Made by a program: the position numbers and the translations under genes. Below, in pieces: positions 11,001-18,697 of a DNA stretch of 64,000 nucleotides. The number at the start of each line of letters is the position of its first letter. Positions within the stretch are counted from its first letter, which is position 1. The notes beneath the pieces were generated by a model. It was not told where the DNA came from. It saw only the letters and a program-made list of their open reading frames with translations, and searched no databases. The stretch comes from Paenibacillus oenotherae (GTDB lineage: Bacteria > Bacillota > Bacilli > Paenibacillales > Paenibacillaceae). The stretch covers positions 211,329 to 275,328 of the forward strand of contig NZ_JAHZIJ010000006.1 of assembly GCF_019443105.1 (NCBI RefSeq), read 5' to 3'.

Positions 11001-11061
11001 CTGCTCCGCCGCCCTTAGGCAGCGACAGAATCTGTTCTGCCGTTCCGGTCGTTGCGCTCAT
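5065..11061 (-). CDS. SpvB/TcB/RHS fusion protein (Tc toxin B-C-like)
   Basis: A 1998-residue protein. In order: an SpvB-like N-terminal domain (about 10-290, beginning FQTDFHTGTGSYSIPLDIP); a propeller of FG-GAP/VCBS-type repeats (about 310-610, such as LIDWDGNGLPDLLEI and LVDLNGDGIADLLV); a TcB mid-domain (about 610-760); many RHS/YD repeats (about 990-1640); the RHS core end (RYYDPQIGRF near 1667, NNPLRYIDPTGH near 1700); and a 290-residue tail. This is the architecture of TcB and TcC fused in one chain, which forms a closed cocoon around a C-terminal cargo. The tail is Gly/Ala-rich and strongly hydrophobic, not a known toxin. Start ATG has AAAGGAG upstream; 39 bp separate it from the TcA-like gene, so one operon is likely. 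Confidence 0.88.
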   Translation of the reverse strand: MSATTGTAEQILSLPKGGGAVNGLGETFQTDFHTGTGSYSIPLDIPNGPGDIAPKLALHYQTTGGQGPFGFGFGLSQLAVKRSTDKRIPTFTEADPLILAGGGELAETGDGTYRLNPDTNGWIIAREGEGFRIMDNAGKYYRLGTTGNGRQTLHIGGSEEVYSWVIQEIEDSLGFKVRYSYLHDGNVLYPERIDYSIYSVLFYYEERPDLWVSRRAGFVESHSLRCTHIELHVNGEQNPVARRWELMYAPAEETGGHSFLKRVKLTGYNNAGESASVPVLTLSYSSFQPRTLERIGAESPDARPGALQQGTRELIDWDGNGLPDLLEIGGGTARVWKNKGDLTWGRPRSIGPLPAAVSLSEPGTAFADMEGNGTADLIMLDRPLAGYYPHKAKGGFERPVFWRRTPNVRLSDPNVRLVDLNGDGIADLLVTGEDYFSLYYREKDGEWAERPVLIPRSEAPPVFLKDSRVHLADMTGDGLQDLVRVDGSGVVYWPYLGLGRWDDPVVVANPPELGRLYDPRRMFLTDVDGDGCADLVYVGTDRVTYWLNVNGHRLADPQEIRFAPSAPPEQIRLADMNGSGTAGVLWSINRPGARATDYYYLDFAGSVKPYLLNRIDNGMGLVTEIEYGSSTSQALRDESIGEAWPTFLPFPIPVILSLRTQDGASDSPGLTRFRYHDGHYDGISREFCGFGRVEIEEYGDESIPTMLTRNRYHLGLHPDEPDRPLAEQERTRLKALRGKLLATEVFGADGSDKENMAYMRTSSSWEVHVVPPPDGSVNVKERVSPRLLESRTAYYEREAEPYRITVNLNKAFDDAGNATIQEQRVEDPRNGALNRTLITETSYAIDPASRFRGKPSRTIQRDGSGGIVSATISYYDDLPESGIGAAGLLTRQETLVLSDELTAEVYGGELPDFAALGYHRRAGENGWWINQVSYTRTEDGGVLRGTTTNARGNTTRLEFDAHRIQPIRVTDALGNMTEAELDYRTNKVSKLTDASGVAIMNRYDPLGRLLAAIEPGASDQFPTIRYEYPAAGSEQHPACLLTAQRLENGKAETLVSKTFISGSGQTIEERSVAGGQEIVETSQQYSARGLIKKQFLPFQSPEPAYTNPAALGIASRQFRYDAIGRLIEALGADGTLQKQAFEPGIAYMYDEEDTNSEAGARHASTPTRHTFDPAGRIMEAAVNDAGNWLSTFYEYDIKGNLLSVIDSAGAQSTFRYDCLGRRLLTDNPVSGESLFVFDAGGNQVEKRDAAGKKVRFEFDALDRLFRTTLPGSGAQTAQFTYDDAGAATPPEGDGNSKGKIVKITHQGGSEVLAYDELGRVKHRELSPDGLGGQKFAFDYTYRATGQIESITYPKPAAAAGRLVVRYSYDQRGRLSAIPGFVKKISYNTAGLRDRIEYASGVATAYVYDALSLRLTGLHTVDGTGAVLQQFDYRHDRVGNLLGVDSPDPKLAASYEYDNLYRLVEASTISGQLWSYNYDNGGNLTHKSDVGAYVYDAEGRLATAGPHAFSYTATGQTRTGPWGEASYDAIGRMTAVTRGNEEMACTYNHAGSRVRMQITGGAEELDQWTLDDLLTIQNGTAIGYIMDGAVRVAQLALAAGTASFLHGDHLGSTTLVTAMDGTVLQRVYYDPFGAVLDNTVEAGAEGTSHLYTGALYDHWSELLYCQARYYDPQIGRFLMPDTMVPELYHPMAWNRYSYVQNNPLRYIDPTGHFWEEIGQWFEDNWKQIVAAVAVVAVIVLAVVLSVVTFGVAGIIAVGIGMAIGGVVGGISASAAGGDVLLGVLCGMAVGGAAALGGMGIGAGMAAAFGAKTLAATLLTGALAGAVNGAAMGFTAGFAGGQGSIGDIWEKMLEGALVGAITGAIMGFGSYLFGGGTLGTGKLSIPKPSTAALGKAAVGFAAGSLAELGREAAAGKGLDPLKILGAGAGGAGLGAFVSFGGSSGLPVLDFLKPALTGAVSSLFAQGVSAVFVLDYADDLWKFILQNDLAKVSKSGKFNYP

Positions 11062-11100
11062 CGTTTCATCTCCTTTATCGAAGAATAGCTCCCTGCGGAA

Positions 11101-14100
11101 TTAGACTCGCGGCGTGAATTCATATTCCGTCAGCAGCACGATGTTGCGGATCTGGTCAAGCTTAAGCTTGCCGTCCACGACCAGTGCCGGATTGTCTGCG
11201 GCCACAATTTCCACCCGATAGGAGCCGATCGACGACCCTGCTGCCAGCGGTTCCCACGGATGACCGGCCGATACCACAATTTCCCCTTGTGCATTCGGGC
11301 TTGCAGCCAATGTTTCATGATGTGACGGGACGCTCAATCTGATCGTCCAGCCGGAGGGATCGACCCCTTCCTCCGTCAGCAGCAGCAGGCTGAGATTCCG
11401 AAGCTGCGGGCTCTCTTCCTGGAACGGGAAGTCTGTTTGGTCCAAGGTGAAATCGAGTACGCCTGTATCCTGGAAATGGAAGAATGCATCCGGATAGGTC
11501 CACCGCAGCGGAAGGCTTCGCTGCCGCAGGTTCGCCGCCGCTATAGCAGCAAGCTCTGCCTTCACGTCTTCAGCAAGCGCCGCGTCATAATTCGCGTTGT
11601 AGTAGAACGTTATGCGAATATCTGATATCGAATAATAATCGAGATCATTGGAGGAACGGGGAATATCAAGCACCCATGAGCTGGCAACCCCGGCTCCCTC
11701 GAATATTTTCAGCGTTCGGCCATCTGACGGGAATATGAAGCTGTCCTCCCTTAGCCGATATTCCGACAATAGCAGCGTTTCCTTAGGTTGGATTCGGAAC
11801 TTCAGCTCATTGATATCCGCCGTCCGATAACGGCTCACACCGCCGTTCGTCAATGTGCCGCGTACACCGGAGGTTGGAAGAACGCCGACAATCTCCACCT
11901 CGACGCTTTCAATTCTGCGGGCAAATGTACCGGGGAATGCCAGGTCGAAATCCTCGACGCGTGTCTCGAATGCCATCCGTCCCGTCTGGCGGAAAGCGGT
12001 TTCGAACAGGAACGGATAGCGGTCCATCAGCGAGATCGTTTGTTTGACTGGCACACGCTTGCGCTGCACATGAACGATCGCATCGTAGGTGAACGAATCG
12101 ATATCCAGCATGAGCGCATCCGCCGCCAGCATCCCTTTTACCGACTGAGAGGCGTAATCGCTTTTGATGAAATGGCGGTTCATATCATTCTCGAAATTAT
12201 AGGCGCGCTGCATCAGCCTTGCCGATCTGAGCGCCATATTGAAGTAGCTGGCGGAGATTCCCCGCATGAACAATCCCATCTGGTACCATACATCCTCGGA
12301 AAAGAACTGATTCTCGAACGCTTCCAGATTGTCTTTGGCCGCCTGCTTGCGCAAGCCTGCAATAACCTCATTCTGCTTCGCTACATCCAGCTGGGCTGCA
12401 GAAGCGTTCAATTGGGCCTGCGCCATCGCCTGGGCCTTGGCCATCTCCGCCTGCTGCCGCTGCATCGCAGCAAGCTCATAGTCACGTGTAATGATTTGCG
12501 AGCGCTTCGTCTTCTCGGCGATCACCTCATGAATGTGCTGGCTCCCGCCATCAATGCCATTCTCCAGCTCCCACGGATTCTGTGACGAATACCAGGCAAT
12601 GCTCGTCTGCAGGCCGATACGTTCCCAGCTCATGGCCGAATAATCATTGAAGTTCTGCTGGGCATTCGCGGCCCGGACAGCAGCATAATCTCTGCCTGCC
12701 TCATAGACCTTCACTTCCATCTCGGCAGCCTCACGCTGCTGCTTGGCGAGCTCCAGCTCAGCGCTTGCAATGCTGCTGGCCTGCTCCAACTGCTGCCTGG
12801 TCAGCGATTCATTCTCGCCCCGGTCATAGAACTCGATAAAGCCGCGCTCGGCCTGAATGGCCTGCTGGGCAAAATATCTTGCAACATTCTGCAAATAATC
12901 AAAGGTCCAAATCGGCACAATATTCGCCATGCCAAGAAAATCCAGATTGGCGGCAATCTGCGCAAGCCGATTGCGTATCGTCAGCACGACAATCGCAAGC
13001 TGCGGATTCATCGCGCCGATGCTCCCGCTCGCCTCATACTCGACCAGCATGGCCTGCACCTTCGCCCCCGTCACCGCCAGCTTCTCAGCCTTGTAGAGAG
13101 GCGAATCCGGGTTGATTGGCGAAGCGGCGCCCGGTGCATTGGCAACAAGCCGATAAATTTCTGCCGCCTTGGCAAAATCATCATTTTTGTACAGCAAGTC
13201 CCCCCAGTGCAGAACGTTAGTAGCCAGCTTCAACCACAAGGACGGCAGTTCAAAAGCGAGATTGATATATTCATAATTAGCAGCATTCAAATAATAGGAT
13301 TGCGCGGTCTCGTAATCACCCAGCGCATGATAGCAGTCGCCGAGTGCAGTGGGCAGAACGTAGAAATAGAGGTGGGGAAGTTGGATGGAGAAATCGGTAA
13401 TGATATCGTCATGCCATCGAATGCGGCGAATATCCGCGTAATCGATGCGGGATTTATAGATGGCATGGATCGGATCTGCCGGAGGAACATCTCCGCTCTT
13501 CCATTCCAGCCGCAGCTGTTCCTTGCCGATTGTCGTAGCTAAAGTCTTCGTGAACTCCTTCTCCGCAGCAGTCGCTCTGCTCTCCACCCGCTGCTTGATC
13601 CATCCCCCGCCTTTGCCCGGCATGCGGAAGGTGATGGCAAGGCCTTGCGCGGTGTGCATATCACTAAGCGTTCGCGGCTCGATCGACAGCTTGTCCCCGA
13701 CCGACAGCTGATCCGCCGTCACAGTCTGCGAAAGGACGGCCCGTATGGGAACGTTCTCCGGGACAAGACCCTGCGCTTGCTTGACCAGCTGCTCGCCCTG
13801 CTTGAGCAGTTCGGCTGCCCGTCCTTGAGCGCCTTGCTTGACATAAGCGGCAGCCATATTGAAATAATATTGAGCTTGTCCGACAACATCATCATGCTCG
13901 ACGAAAATACGGTTCGCCTGATTGAGCAAATGATGGGCTTCTTCCGTCTGATCCTTGTTGATATATACCGCCGCAAGGTTATTAGCAGCCGCGCCATAAG
14001 CGGATTTGGCATCCTCCGAATCGGCTCTGGCCGCATGCTCCATCGCAAGCTTGAAATAATATTCGGAACGGTTCCATTGCCCTCTGGCCGCATAAGAGAT

Positions 14101-14613
14101 GCCGAGCTCGCTGGCTGATTTGGCCGATTGAAGCTGTTCATCTGCGGACTGAACGCCAAGTCCTTCATAGACTGCAAGCCTTGAGCGCACCTCAGGAACT
14201 TCCGTGAATACGGGGCCGAATTTGTCTGAGTAATCGGTTAATGGCAGCGACTCGATCAGATCAAGACCTGCCATAAGCAGCGGATTGAACAACATACGAT
14301 CCAGCGGGAAAACAGCCTCCGGCCTGCGGGCGACCGGACCCGGAAATCTGGGATGCAGCAGCTTGTAGATTAGCGCTTGCGCTGTCTTGTAGGTATCGAT
14401 CGCCTCGCGGTAACGCCGCTTGAGAAACAGGGCATTGGCCGCATCCAACCGGGCTTTAATATCCTGCAGCTTCTTCTCCGCTCCGCCGCTTGCTTGCAGG
14501 CGATTGGAATAGAGCGATTCAGAGAGCAAGCTGCCCTCATCCAACAAATAATTCGCTGCTGTCTCCGAAATTTCCCGGATTGTCAAATAATTTTCCTGAA
14601 ACTTAACCGTCAT
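11101..14613 (-). CDS. TPR protein with TcA-like C-terminal TcB-binding half
   Basis: 1170 residues, about half the length of a classical TcA subunit. The N-terminal half (about 40-520) is helical and rich in TPR-like units (for example AAAYVKQGAQGRAAELLKQ and ALGDYETAQSYYLNAANYE). Residues about 610-770 form long Ala/Gln/Glu coiled coils around SSQNPWELENG, resembling the TcA channel helices. The C-terminal 240 residues match the end of TcA proteins: FEGAGVASSWVLDIP and DYYSISDIRITFYYNANYD (about 970-1010) correspond to the TcdA FEG.G.ISSW.L.LP and FDYNTISDVILH.RYTA motifs. Start ATG is preceded by GAGGAG. The canonical shell and receptor-binding domains are missing. It is the first gene of the pair with the RHS protein. 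Confidence 0.8.
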   Translation of the reverse strand: MTVKFQENYLTIREISETAANYLLDEGSLLSESLYSNRLQASGGAEKKLQDIKARLDAANALFLKRRYREAIDTYKTAQALIYKLLHPRFPGPVARRPEAVFPLDRMLFNPLLMAGLDLIESLPLTDYSDKFGPVFTEVPEVRSRLAVYEGLGVQSADEQLQSAKSASELGISYAARGQWNRSEYYFKLAMEHAARADSEDAKSAYGAAANNLAAVYINKDQTEEAHHLLNQANRIFVEHDDVVGQAQYYFNMAAAYVKQGAQGRAAELLKQGEQLVKQAQGLVPENVPIRAVLSQTVTADQLSVGDKLSIEPRTLSDMHTAQGLAITFRMPGKGGGWIKQRVESRATAAEKEFTKTLATTIGKEQLRLEWKSGDVPPADPIHAIYKSRIDYADIRRIRWHDDIITDFSIQLPHLYFYVLPTALGDCYHALGDYETAQSYYLNAANYEYINLAFELPSLWLKLATNVLHWGDLLYKNDDFAKAAEIYRLVANAPGAASPINPDSPLYKAEKLAVTGAKVQAMLVEYEASGSIGAMNPQLAIVVLTIRNRLAQIAANLDFLGMANIVPIWTFDYLQNVARYFAQQAIQAERGFIEFYDRGENESLTRQQLEQASSIASAELELAKQQREAAEMEVKVYEAGRDYAAVRAANAQQNFNDYSAMSWERIGLQTSIAWYSSQNPWELENGIDGGSQHIHEVIAEKTKRSQIITRDYELAAMQRQQAEMAKAQAMAQAQLNASAAQLDVAKQNEVIAGLRKQAAKDNLEAFENQFFSEDVWYQMGLFMRGISASYFNMALRSARLMQRAYNFENDMNRHFIKSDYASQSVKGMLAADALMLDIDSFTYDAIVHVQRKRVPVKQTISLMDRYPFLFETAFRQTGRMAFETRVEDFDLAFPGTFARRIESVEVEIVGVLPTSGVRGTLTNGGVSRYRTADINELKFRIQPKETLLLSEYRLREDSFIFPSDGRTLKIFEGAGVASSWVLDIPRSSNDLDYYSISDIRITFYYNANYDAALAEDVKAELAAIAAANLRQRSLPLRWTYPDAFFHFQDTGVLDFTLDQTDFPFQEESPQLRNLSLLLLTEEGVDPSGWTIRLSVPSHHETLAASPNAQGEIVVSAGHPWEPLAAGSSIGSYRVEIVAADNPALVVDGKLKLDQIRNIVLLTEYEFTPRV

Positions 14614-14806
14614 CCGATAACCATCTCCTCTTCAATAGTGGAATACGGATCGCCAGTATAATTCTTCATGTCTGTTAAGCCGCAGCAATCACCATCAGTA
14701 TACATATCTTCCAATTATGCAGGTATAGTTAGAAAGGCTTATTACTCTAGTTCAAATGATTTATTAAGAGATCTGCCGGTTCGACAGCTTATTCTGTCCG
14801 CTGCAC

Positions 14807-14846
14807 AAAAAAACCGGCTCCTCCCTAACCTTCAGGGATGAACCGG
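14807..14846 (-). terminator. Rho-independent terminator after the alkyltransferase-like gene
   Basis: On the minus strand, CCGGTTCATCCCTGAAGG pairs across the stop codon with AGGGAGGAGCCGG, followed by seven T. The stop codon of the gene lies in the loop region. Confidence 0.75.
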
Positions 14847-15136
14847 CAGCGCTCCAGATCAACTTGTCCATTGTCATCGAACAAGACGCCTTCATTTATA
14901 AGATAAAGCTTCTGCATATAGCGCGCTTCATCATCCTTAATGGCGATCTCTCCCTTCACGTTGACCACTCTGTGCCAGGGAAGTCCGTGGGCCGCACTCA
15001 AGGAATGGAGGATTCGCACAACCTGCCTGGCCCCTCTCCGGCTTCCGGCAAACTCGGCGATTCCCCCATAAGTCATCACATACCCTTCGGGTATGGCTTT
15101 AATCGTCTCGATCACTTTCTGTGTGAAAGGCTGCAT
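14825..15136 (-). CDS. Alkyltransferase-like (ATL) MGMT-family protein
   Basis: About 103 residues from ATG 15136, chosen because CAGGAGG lies 9 bases upstream; the frame is open further upstream. It is the C-terminal DNA-binding domain of O6-methylguanine-DNA methyltransferase (YGGIAEFAGSRRGARQV, the RAV arginine-finger region), but the active-site PCHR is replaced by PWHR. In the ATL family this substitution removes alkyl transfer; such proteins bind O6-alkylguanine and flag it for nucleotide excision repair. Monocistronic with its own terminator. Confidence 0.9.
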   Translation of the reverse strand: MQPFTQKVIETIKAIPEGYVMTYGGIAEFAGSRRGARQVVRILHSLSAAHGLPWHRVVNVKGEIAIKDDEARYMQKLYLINEGVLFDDNGQVDLERCRFIPEG

Positions 15137-15380
15137 GCTCTCACCCTCCTGAAATCTGCCTGGCGACACGGCAAGATGGACTGCTTAGATTAACAACTTC
15201 AGTTCTTTCAATGATAGTCTTGTAATCATCCATTGATTTAATTAATTACCCGCCCCTAACACCTTTTAAGAAAACTTAACCTATAGTATAGAAGGTATTC
15301 CGTTATTGACAAGGAAAAAGATATAGATTTATCCCCGAGAATCTTGACCCTAAATCTCTAGACTTGAGGTGACCTCGATA

Positions 15381-15821
15381 ATGGAAGAACGATTTGCGGA
15401 GTTAACAGAACTAGTTAGAAAACAAAGTAATCAAATTCTTGAAATGCAACAGAAAATAAATATTTTGGAAGATAAGATATTACGCCTATCTATCTGTAAA
15501 GTGTCCAATGGAAACTATCCTTATTATGACTTTATTTTGTCATACGGCATTACACCTGATCAACAATCTCGGATCAATAGATTATTTATGGCATTATCCA
15601 ATAAGCTCGCTGGCAATACACTACCTACTGGACTCAGGGAAGAGAGCTATTCTACTGACTTTTTGTTTAGTGATAAACCAATCAATTGGGATGATGTAAA
15701 ATGTTCCATTACACGCATCTGGCCTGTCACAGATGCTGACCTGCCATTGTCATTGATAAAAGCAATGAAAGATCAAGGATTGCAGATTCAAGTTTGTGAC
15801 TACTTGCTTTCCCAAGCTTAA
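15381..15821 (+). CDS. Hypothetical protein, YhaI/DUF1878-like
   Basis: 146 residues from ATG 15381, placed 8 bases after GAGGTGA; a GTG 12 bases earlier overlaps that site and is less likely. Residues 1-40 form a coiled coil (LVRKQSNQILEMQQKINILEDKI). The next part, YPYYDFILSYGITPDQQSRI, and the C-terminal LSLIKAMKDQGLQIQVCDYLL resemble the layout of Bacillus YhaI-type proteins (DUF1878), although the match is weak. Function unknown. The gene stands alone and is AT-richer than its neighbours. Confidence 0.65.
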   Translation: MEERFAELTELVRKQSNQILEMQQKINILEDKILRLSICKVSNGNYPYYDFILSYGITPDQQSRINRLFMALSNKLAGNTLPTGLREESYSTDFLFSDKPINWDDVKCSITRIWPVTDADLPLSLIKAMKDQGLQIQVCDYLLSQA

Positions 15822-15842
15822 AGCCCGTATTTAAAGGGGCTT
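15819..15842. terminator. Weak convergent terminator hairpin
   Basis: AAGCCC and GGGGCTT pair across a 9-base loop immediately after the stop of the YhaI-like gene and before the end of the opposite-strand MFS fragment. T-runs are short, so activity is uncertain. Confidence 0.35.
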
Positions 15843-15848
15843 CATTCA

Positions 15849-16151
15849 TTATGCCTTCTCTTTAAGCCGAGCCATCGATCGTGTTTGAATCGCCCCATTC
15901 CCTCTGCTTGCTCTTACAAGACGGATCCGATATGCAGCAATGATTGTTATTATAGCAAAAATCATAAAAATATTGCTATAAACAACAGACTCCCCCTGCT
16001 GAACGTTCAGCGGATTCCAGCCGGCGTCAGCGCCGCGATCTTGCATTTTGCTATATAACGCGGATGCCGCGGCAATGCCGATAAAATTCATCATTGCCAT
16101 AAGTCCCATCCCTACTCCGAGGCAGCTCCATGTCCCGTTTTCGCTGCTTCT
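15849..16151 (-). pseudogene. C-terminal remnant of an MFS transporter
   Basis: The frame encodes about 86 residues from its first ATG (16109) but is open further upstream, through the end of the EamA gene in another frame. LGVGMGLMAMMNFIGIAAASALYSK would form the eleventh helix of a major-facilitator drug exporter, and VVYSNIFMIFAIITIIAAY the twelfth, followed by a basic tail; this is the usual end of such proteins. The N-terminal ten helices are missing and no ribosome binding site is seen. The EamA stop (16112) lies immediately upstream, suggesting a deletion that joined the two genes. The upstream limit given here is approximate. Confidence 0.55.
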
Positions 16152-17068
16152 GGCGCTGCCGCCCCCTTCCGTCCCAACAGATTCGTTCCGATTACTCCCG
16201 CAATGATGAACAGAGAGCCAAGCAGATGGTATACTGTAATCTCCTCCCCCAAGAAGATCGCCCCGGCGGCAATCGAGGTAATGGTTGATAGATTGGAGAA
16301 TACGCTCATCCTCGATGCCTCCATTCTCGACAGGATATAGTTTGCCGTCAGCGCTGTTATTAGTGAAGACACAATACCCAGGAATAGAATCGATAGAATA
16401 AAGGGAGTGCTAGTCAGCGGAGCGAAGAATTCCTCTAACGTTCCATTGGCGCCATGGCTGGTCAGCGAGACAATGAGAAATACGGCAAAGCCGATCCCAA
16501 GCATCAAGTAAGTGATTTCTGCCGGGCTGAACTGCTTCGACAGCGAGCGGGCCAGCACACTGTATCCAGCGAACGCGACACAGGTTAAGAACAGCAGCGA
16601 AATTCCCGTCATGCTCGACAGATTGATGGTGCTCCCCTTCATGATGAAGATGAAGACAACACCAAACACCGACAGCAGAATCGACAGCTTCTGCAGGATG
16701 GTGGTTCTTTCTTGCAGAAATAGGGCAGCGAGCAGGAGCGTTACAACGGGTGTAAAAGCATACAGGATGCCTCCCTCTGCGGAGGTGGCATGCTGAAGGC
16801 CAAACGCTTGCAGCGTGAAGAAGCCCAGCGGATACATGGCTGCCAGCAGCAATGCCTTGTATATCGGCTTGCCGCGATAATTAAGCTTGACCCAGCCGCA
16901 TGCAACCGGAATCGATATGACGGCAAACGATGCGGCAAAGCGGAAGGCCAGCGTATCCATCGGCTGTGCGTGCTGGAGCGCTATTTTGGCAAAGAGAAAC
17001 GAAAACCCGATAATTGCCGCATTAAGCACAGCCAGTATATAGGCCAGCCTTAGTCCTTTATCATTCAT
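16112..17068 (-). CDS. EamA-family (DMT superfamily) transporter
   Basis: 318 residues with ten predicted membrane helices arranged as two EamA repeats (about 10-145 and 155-295), the standard size and topology of drug/metabolite exporters of the RhaT/YdcZ type. It probably exports a small metabolite such as an amino acid. The ATG has GAGGGGC upstream. A MocR-type regulator is encoded divergently with a perfect 20-bp palindrome between them. MocR/EamA divergent pairs are common in Bacillales, and the regulator probably controls this exporter. Confidence 0.88.
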   Translation of the reverse strand: MNDKGLRLAYILAVLNAAIIGFSFLFAKIALQHAQPMDTLAFRFAASFAVISIPVACGWVKLNYRGKPIYKALLLAAMYPLGFFTLQAFGLQHATSAEGGILYAFTPVVTLLLAALFLQERTTILQKLSILLSVFGVVFIFIMKGSTINLSSMTGISLLFLTCVAFAGYSVLARSLSKQFSPAEITYLMLGIGFAVFLIVSLTSHGANGTLEEFFAPLTSTPFILSILFLGIVSSLITALTANYILSRMEASRMSVFSNLSTITSIAAGAIFLGEEITVYHLLGSLFIIAGVIGTNLLGRKGAAAPEAAKTGHGAASE

Positions 17069-17177
17069 AAAAGCCCCTCATCTCTTTACTTGTATAATCG
17101 GGAATGTGTTCGCGAACAGCCCGACCGTCAGGTTAAAGATAATGCATTCAAAGGTTCGAATCCATCTCATTTTGCCC

Positions 17178-17197
17178 CAACTGTATCGATACAGTTG
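17178..17197. promoter_or_regulatory. Perfect 20-bp palindrome, probable MocR operator
   Basis: CAACTGTATCGATACAGTTG is a perfect inverted repeat in the divergent promoter region of the EamA and MocR genes. It overlaps the position expected for the -35 box of a promoter whose -10 TATAAT is at 17213-17218, which reads toward the MocR gene. MocR/GabR proteins bind such sites to repress themselves and activate the divergent gene. Confidence 0.65.
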
Positions 17198-17315
17198 ATC
17201 GGGACTTGCCTTTATAATAAATAAGAATCGTGGCATGATGAAAGCAGGCCTCAGAAATAAAAGGAAATGCTCCAATGCGGGCCGAATGCCGTGGAGTTGA
17301 GCAGGGGGATGCCAA

Positions 17316-18653
17316 GTGAAAAAGTATGATACGATCCTAACCGACATGGAGCATAAAATCAGTCAGGGCCAGTACAAATCCGGACAAAAGCTGCCATCAA
17401 TCCGCGACGCTATGGCGCTGTATGGCTGCAGTGTCAGTACGGTTGCACGCGCTTACGCTGAGCTGGAGAAGCGCCATGTGATTTATTCCATTCCGCAAAG
17501 CGGCTTTTACGTAGTCGAGCATACGCATGATAGCACTACGGATAAAGTCAGCGAAGTGATCGATATGGCCTCGGCCTCGCCGGATGCCAATCTATTTCCG
17601 TACCGCGATTTTCAGCATTGCCTGAACAAGGCGATAGACAAATACAAATATCAGCTGTTCACCTACGGCGATTCCATGGGGCTGGATACTCTCCGCCAGA
17701 CGCTGGTCTCTCATTTGGCCAATGACCAGGTGTTCGCGAAGGCTGACGGGATCTTCATTACCTCCGGCATTCAGCAGGCGATGGAAATATTGGCGAGGAT
17801 GCCGTTCCCGAACGGCAAATCGACGATTCTGATTGAGCAGCCGGGCTACGATATTTATTTCAGCTATTTGGCGGCGGAAGGCATACCCGTGCGCGGCATC
17901 GCCCGCACGGCGAAGGGAATTCATTTGCAGGAGCTGGAGGAGCAATTCAGAAGCGGCGATATTAAGTTTTTCTATACGATGCCGCGCTTTCACAATCCGC
18001 TGGGCACTTCATATAGTGCGGAGGAGAGGAAGACGATCGCCAGCCTGGCCAGCAAATACGATGTGTATATTGTGGAGGATGACTATATGGCTGATTTGGG
18101 CGCAGAGCAGCGGTTCGACCCTATCTATGCCTGCAACCGGACCGCTCATGTTATTTACTTGAAGAGCTTCTCCAAGATCATCTTCCCGGGTCTGCGTCTG
18201 GGGGCCGCTGTACTGCCTGAGCAGCTGGCGGCAAAATTCCGCTCCTGCAAGAGCTACGGGGATACCTCTCTTCTATCACAGGCTGCGCTTGAAGTGTATA
18301 TCAAAAACGGCATGTATGACCGTCACAAACAGCGTATAAGCAGCCAATACAGCGCTCGAATCCATGCTTTGAAAGAGGCGGTTGAACGGTATAACCAGGC
18401 AGGCTTGATCGAAATATCGGATGTCAGCTCGGGGGTCTATGTTCAGTTCAAGCTGCCGCGAACCGTTAACCTGGAGAGCCTGATCGGCAGGCTTGAGAAA
18501 CGGAGTATCCATGTCAGAGCAGGCAAGGACTTCTATTTGCCGGATTTTCCAGACCGGGAAAAGTTTCTGCGGATCAGCATTTCACGGGCGGAGCCGGAAC
18601 AGATTGATAAAGGGGTTAAGGCCATTATCGAGGAAGTTCACCGTCTGCACTAG
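17316..18653 (+). CDS. MocR-family regulator (GntR HTH fused to aminotransferase fold)
   Basis: 445 residues. Residues about 5-70 are a GntR winged helix (SGQKLPSIRDAMALYGCSVSTVARAYAELE), joined by a linker to a class-I aminotransferase-like domain (about 90-445). The PLP lysine is K287 in the motif SFSK, followed by IIFPGLRLG; YDVYIVEDDY supplies the PLP-binding Asp region. Such proteins sense a ligand through PLP and are regulators rather than enzymes. The start is GTG with AGGGGG about 8 bases upstream. It is divergent from the EamA exporter. Confidence 0.9.
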   Translation: MKKYDTILTDMEHKISQGQYKSGQKLPSIRDAMALYGCSVSTVARAYAELEKRHVIYSIPQSGFYVVEHTHDSTTDKVSEVIDMASASPDANLFPYRDFQHCLNKAIDKYKYQLFTYGDSMGLDTLRQTLVSHLANDQVFAKADGIFITSGIQQAMEILARMPFPNGKSTILIEQPGYDIYFSYLAAEGIPVRGIARTAKGIHLQELEEQFRSGDIKFFYTMPRFHNPLGTSYSAEERKTIASLASKYDVYIVEDDYMADLGAEQRFDPIYACNRTAHVIYLKSFSKIIFPGLRLGAAVLPEQLAAKFRSCKSYGDTSLLSQAALEVYIKNGMYDRHKQRISSQYSARIHALKEAVERYNQAGLIEISDVSSGVYVQFKLPRTVNLESLIGRLEKRSIHVRAGKDFYLPDFPDREKFLRISISRAEPEQIDKGVKAIIEEVHRLH

Positions 18654-18697
18654 CCCGTATGTCCCGCGATATTCACCTTAACCCCTATGCGCTTGCG

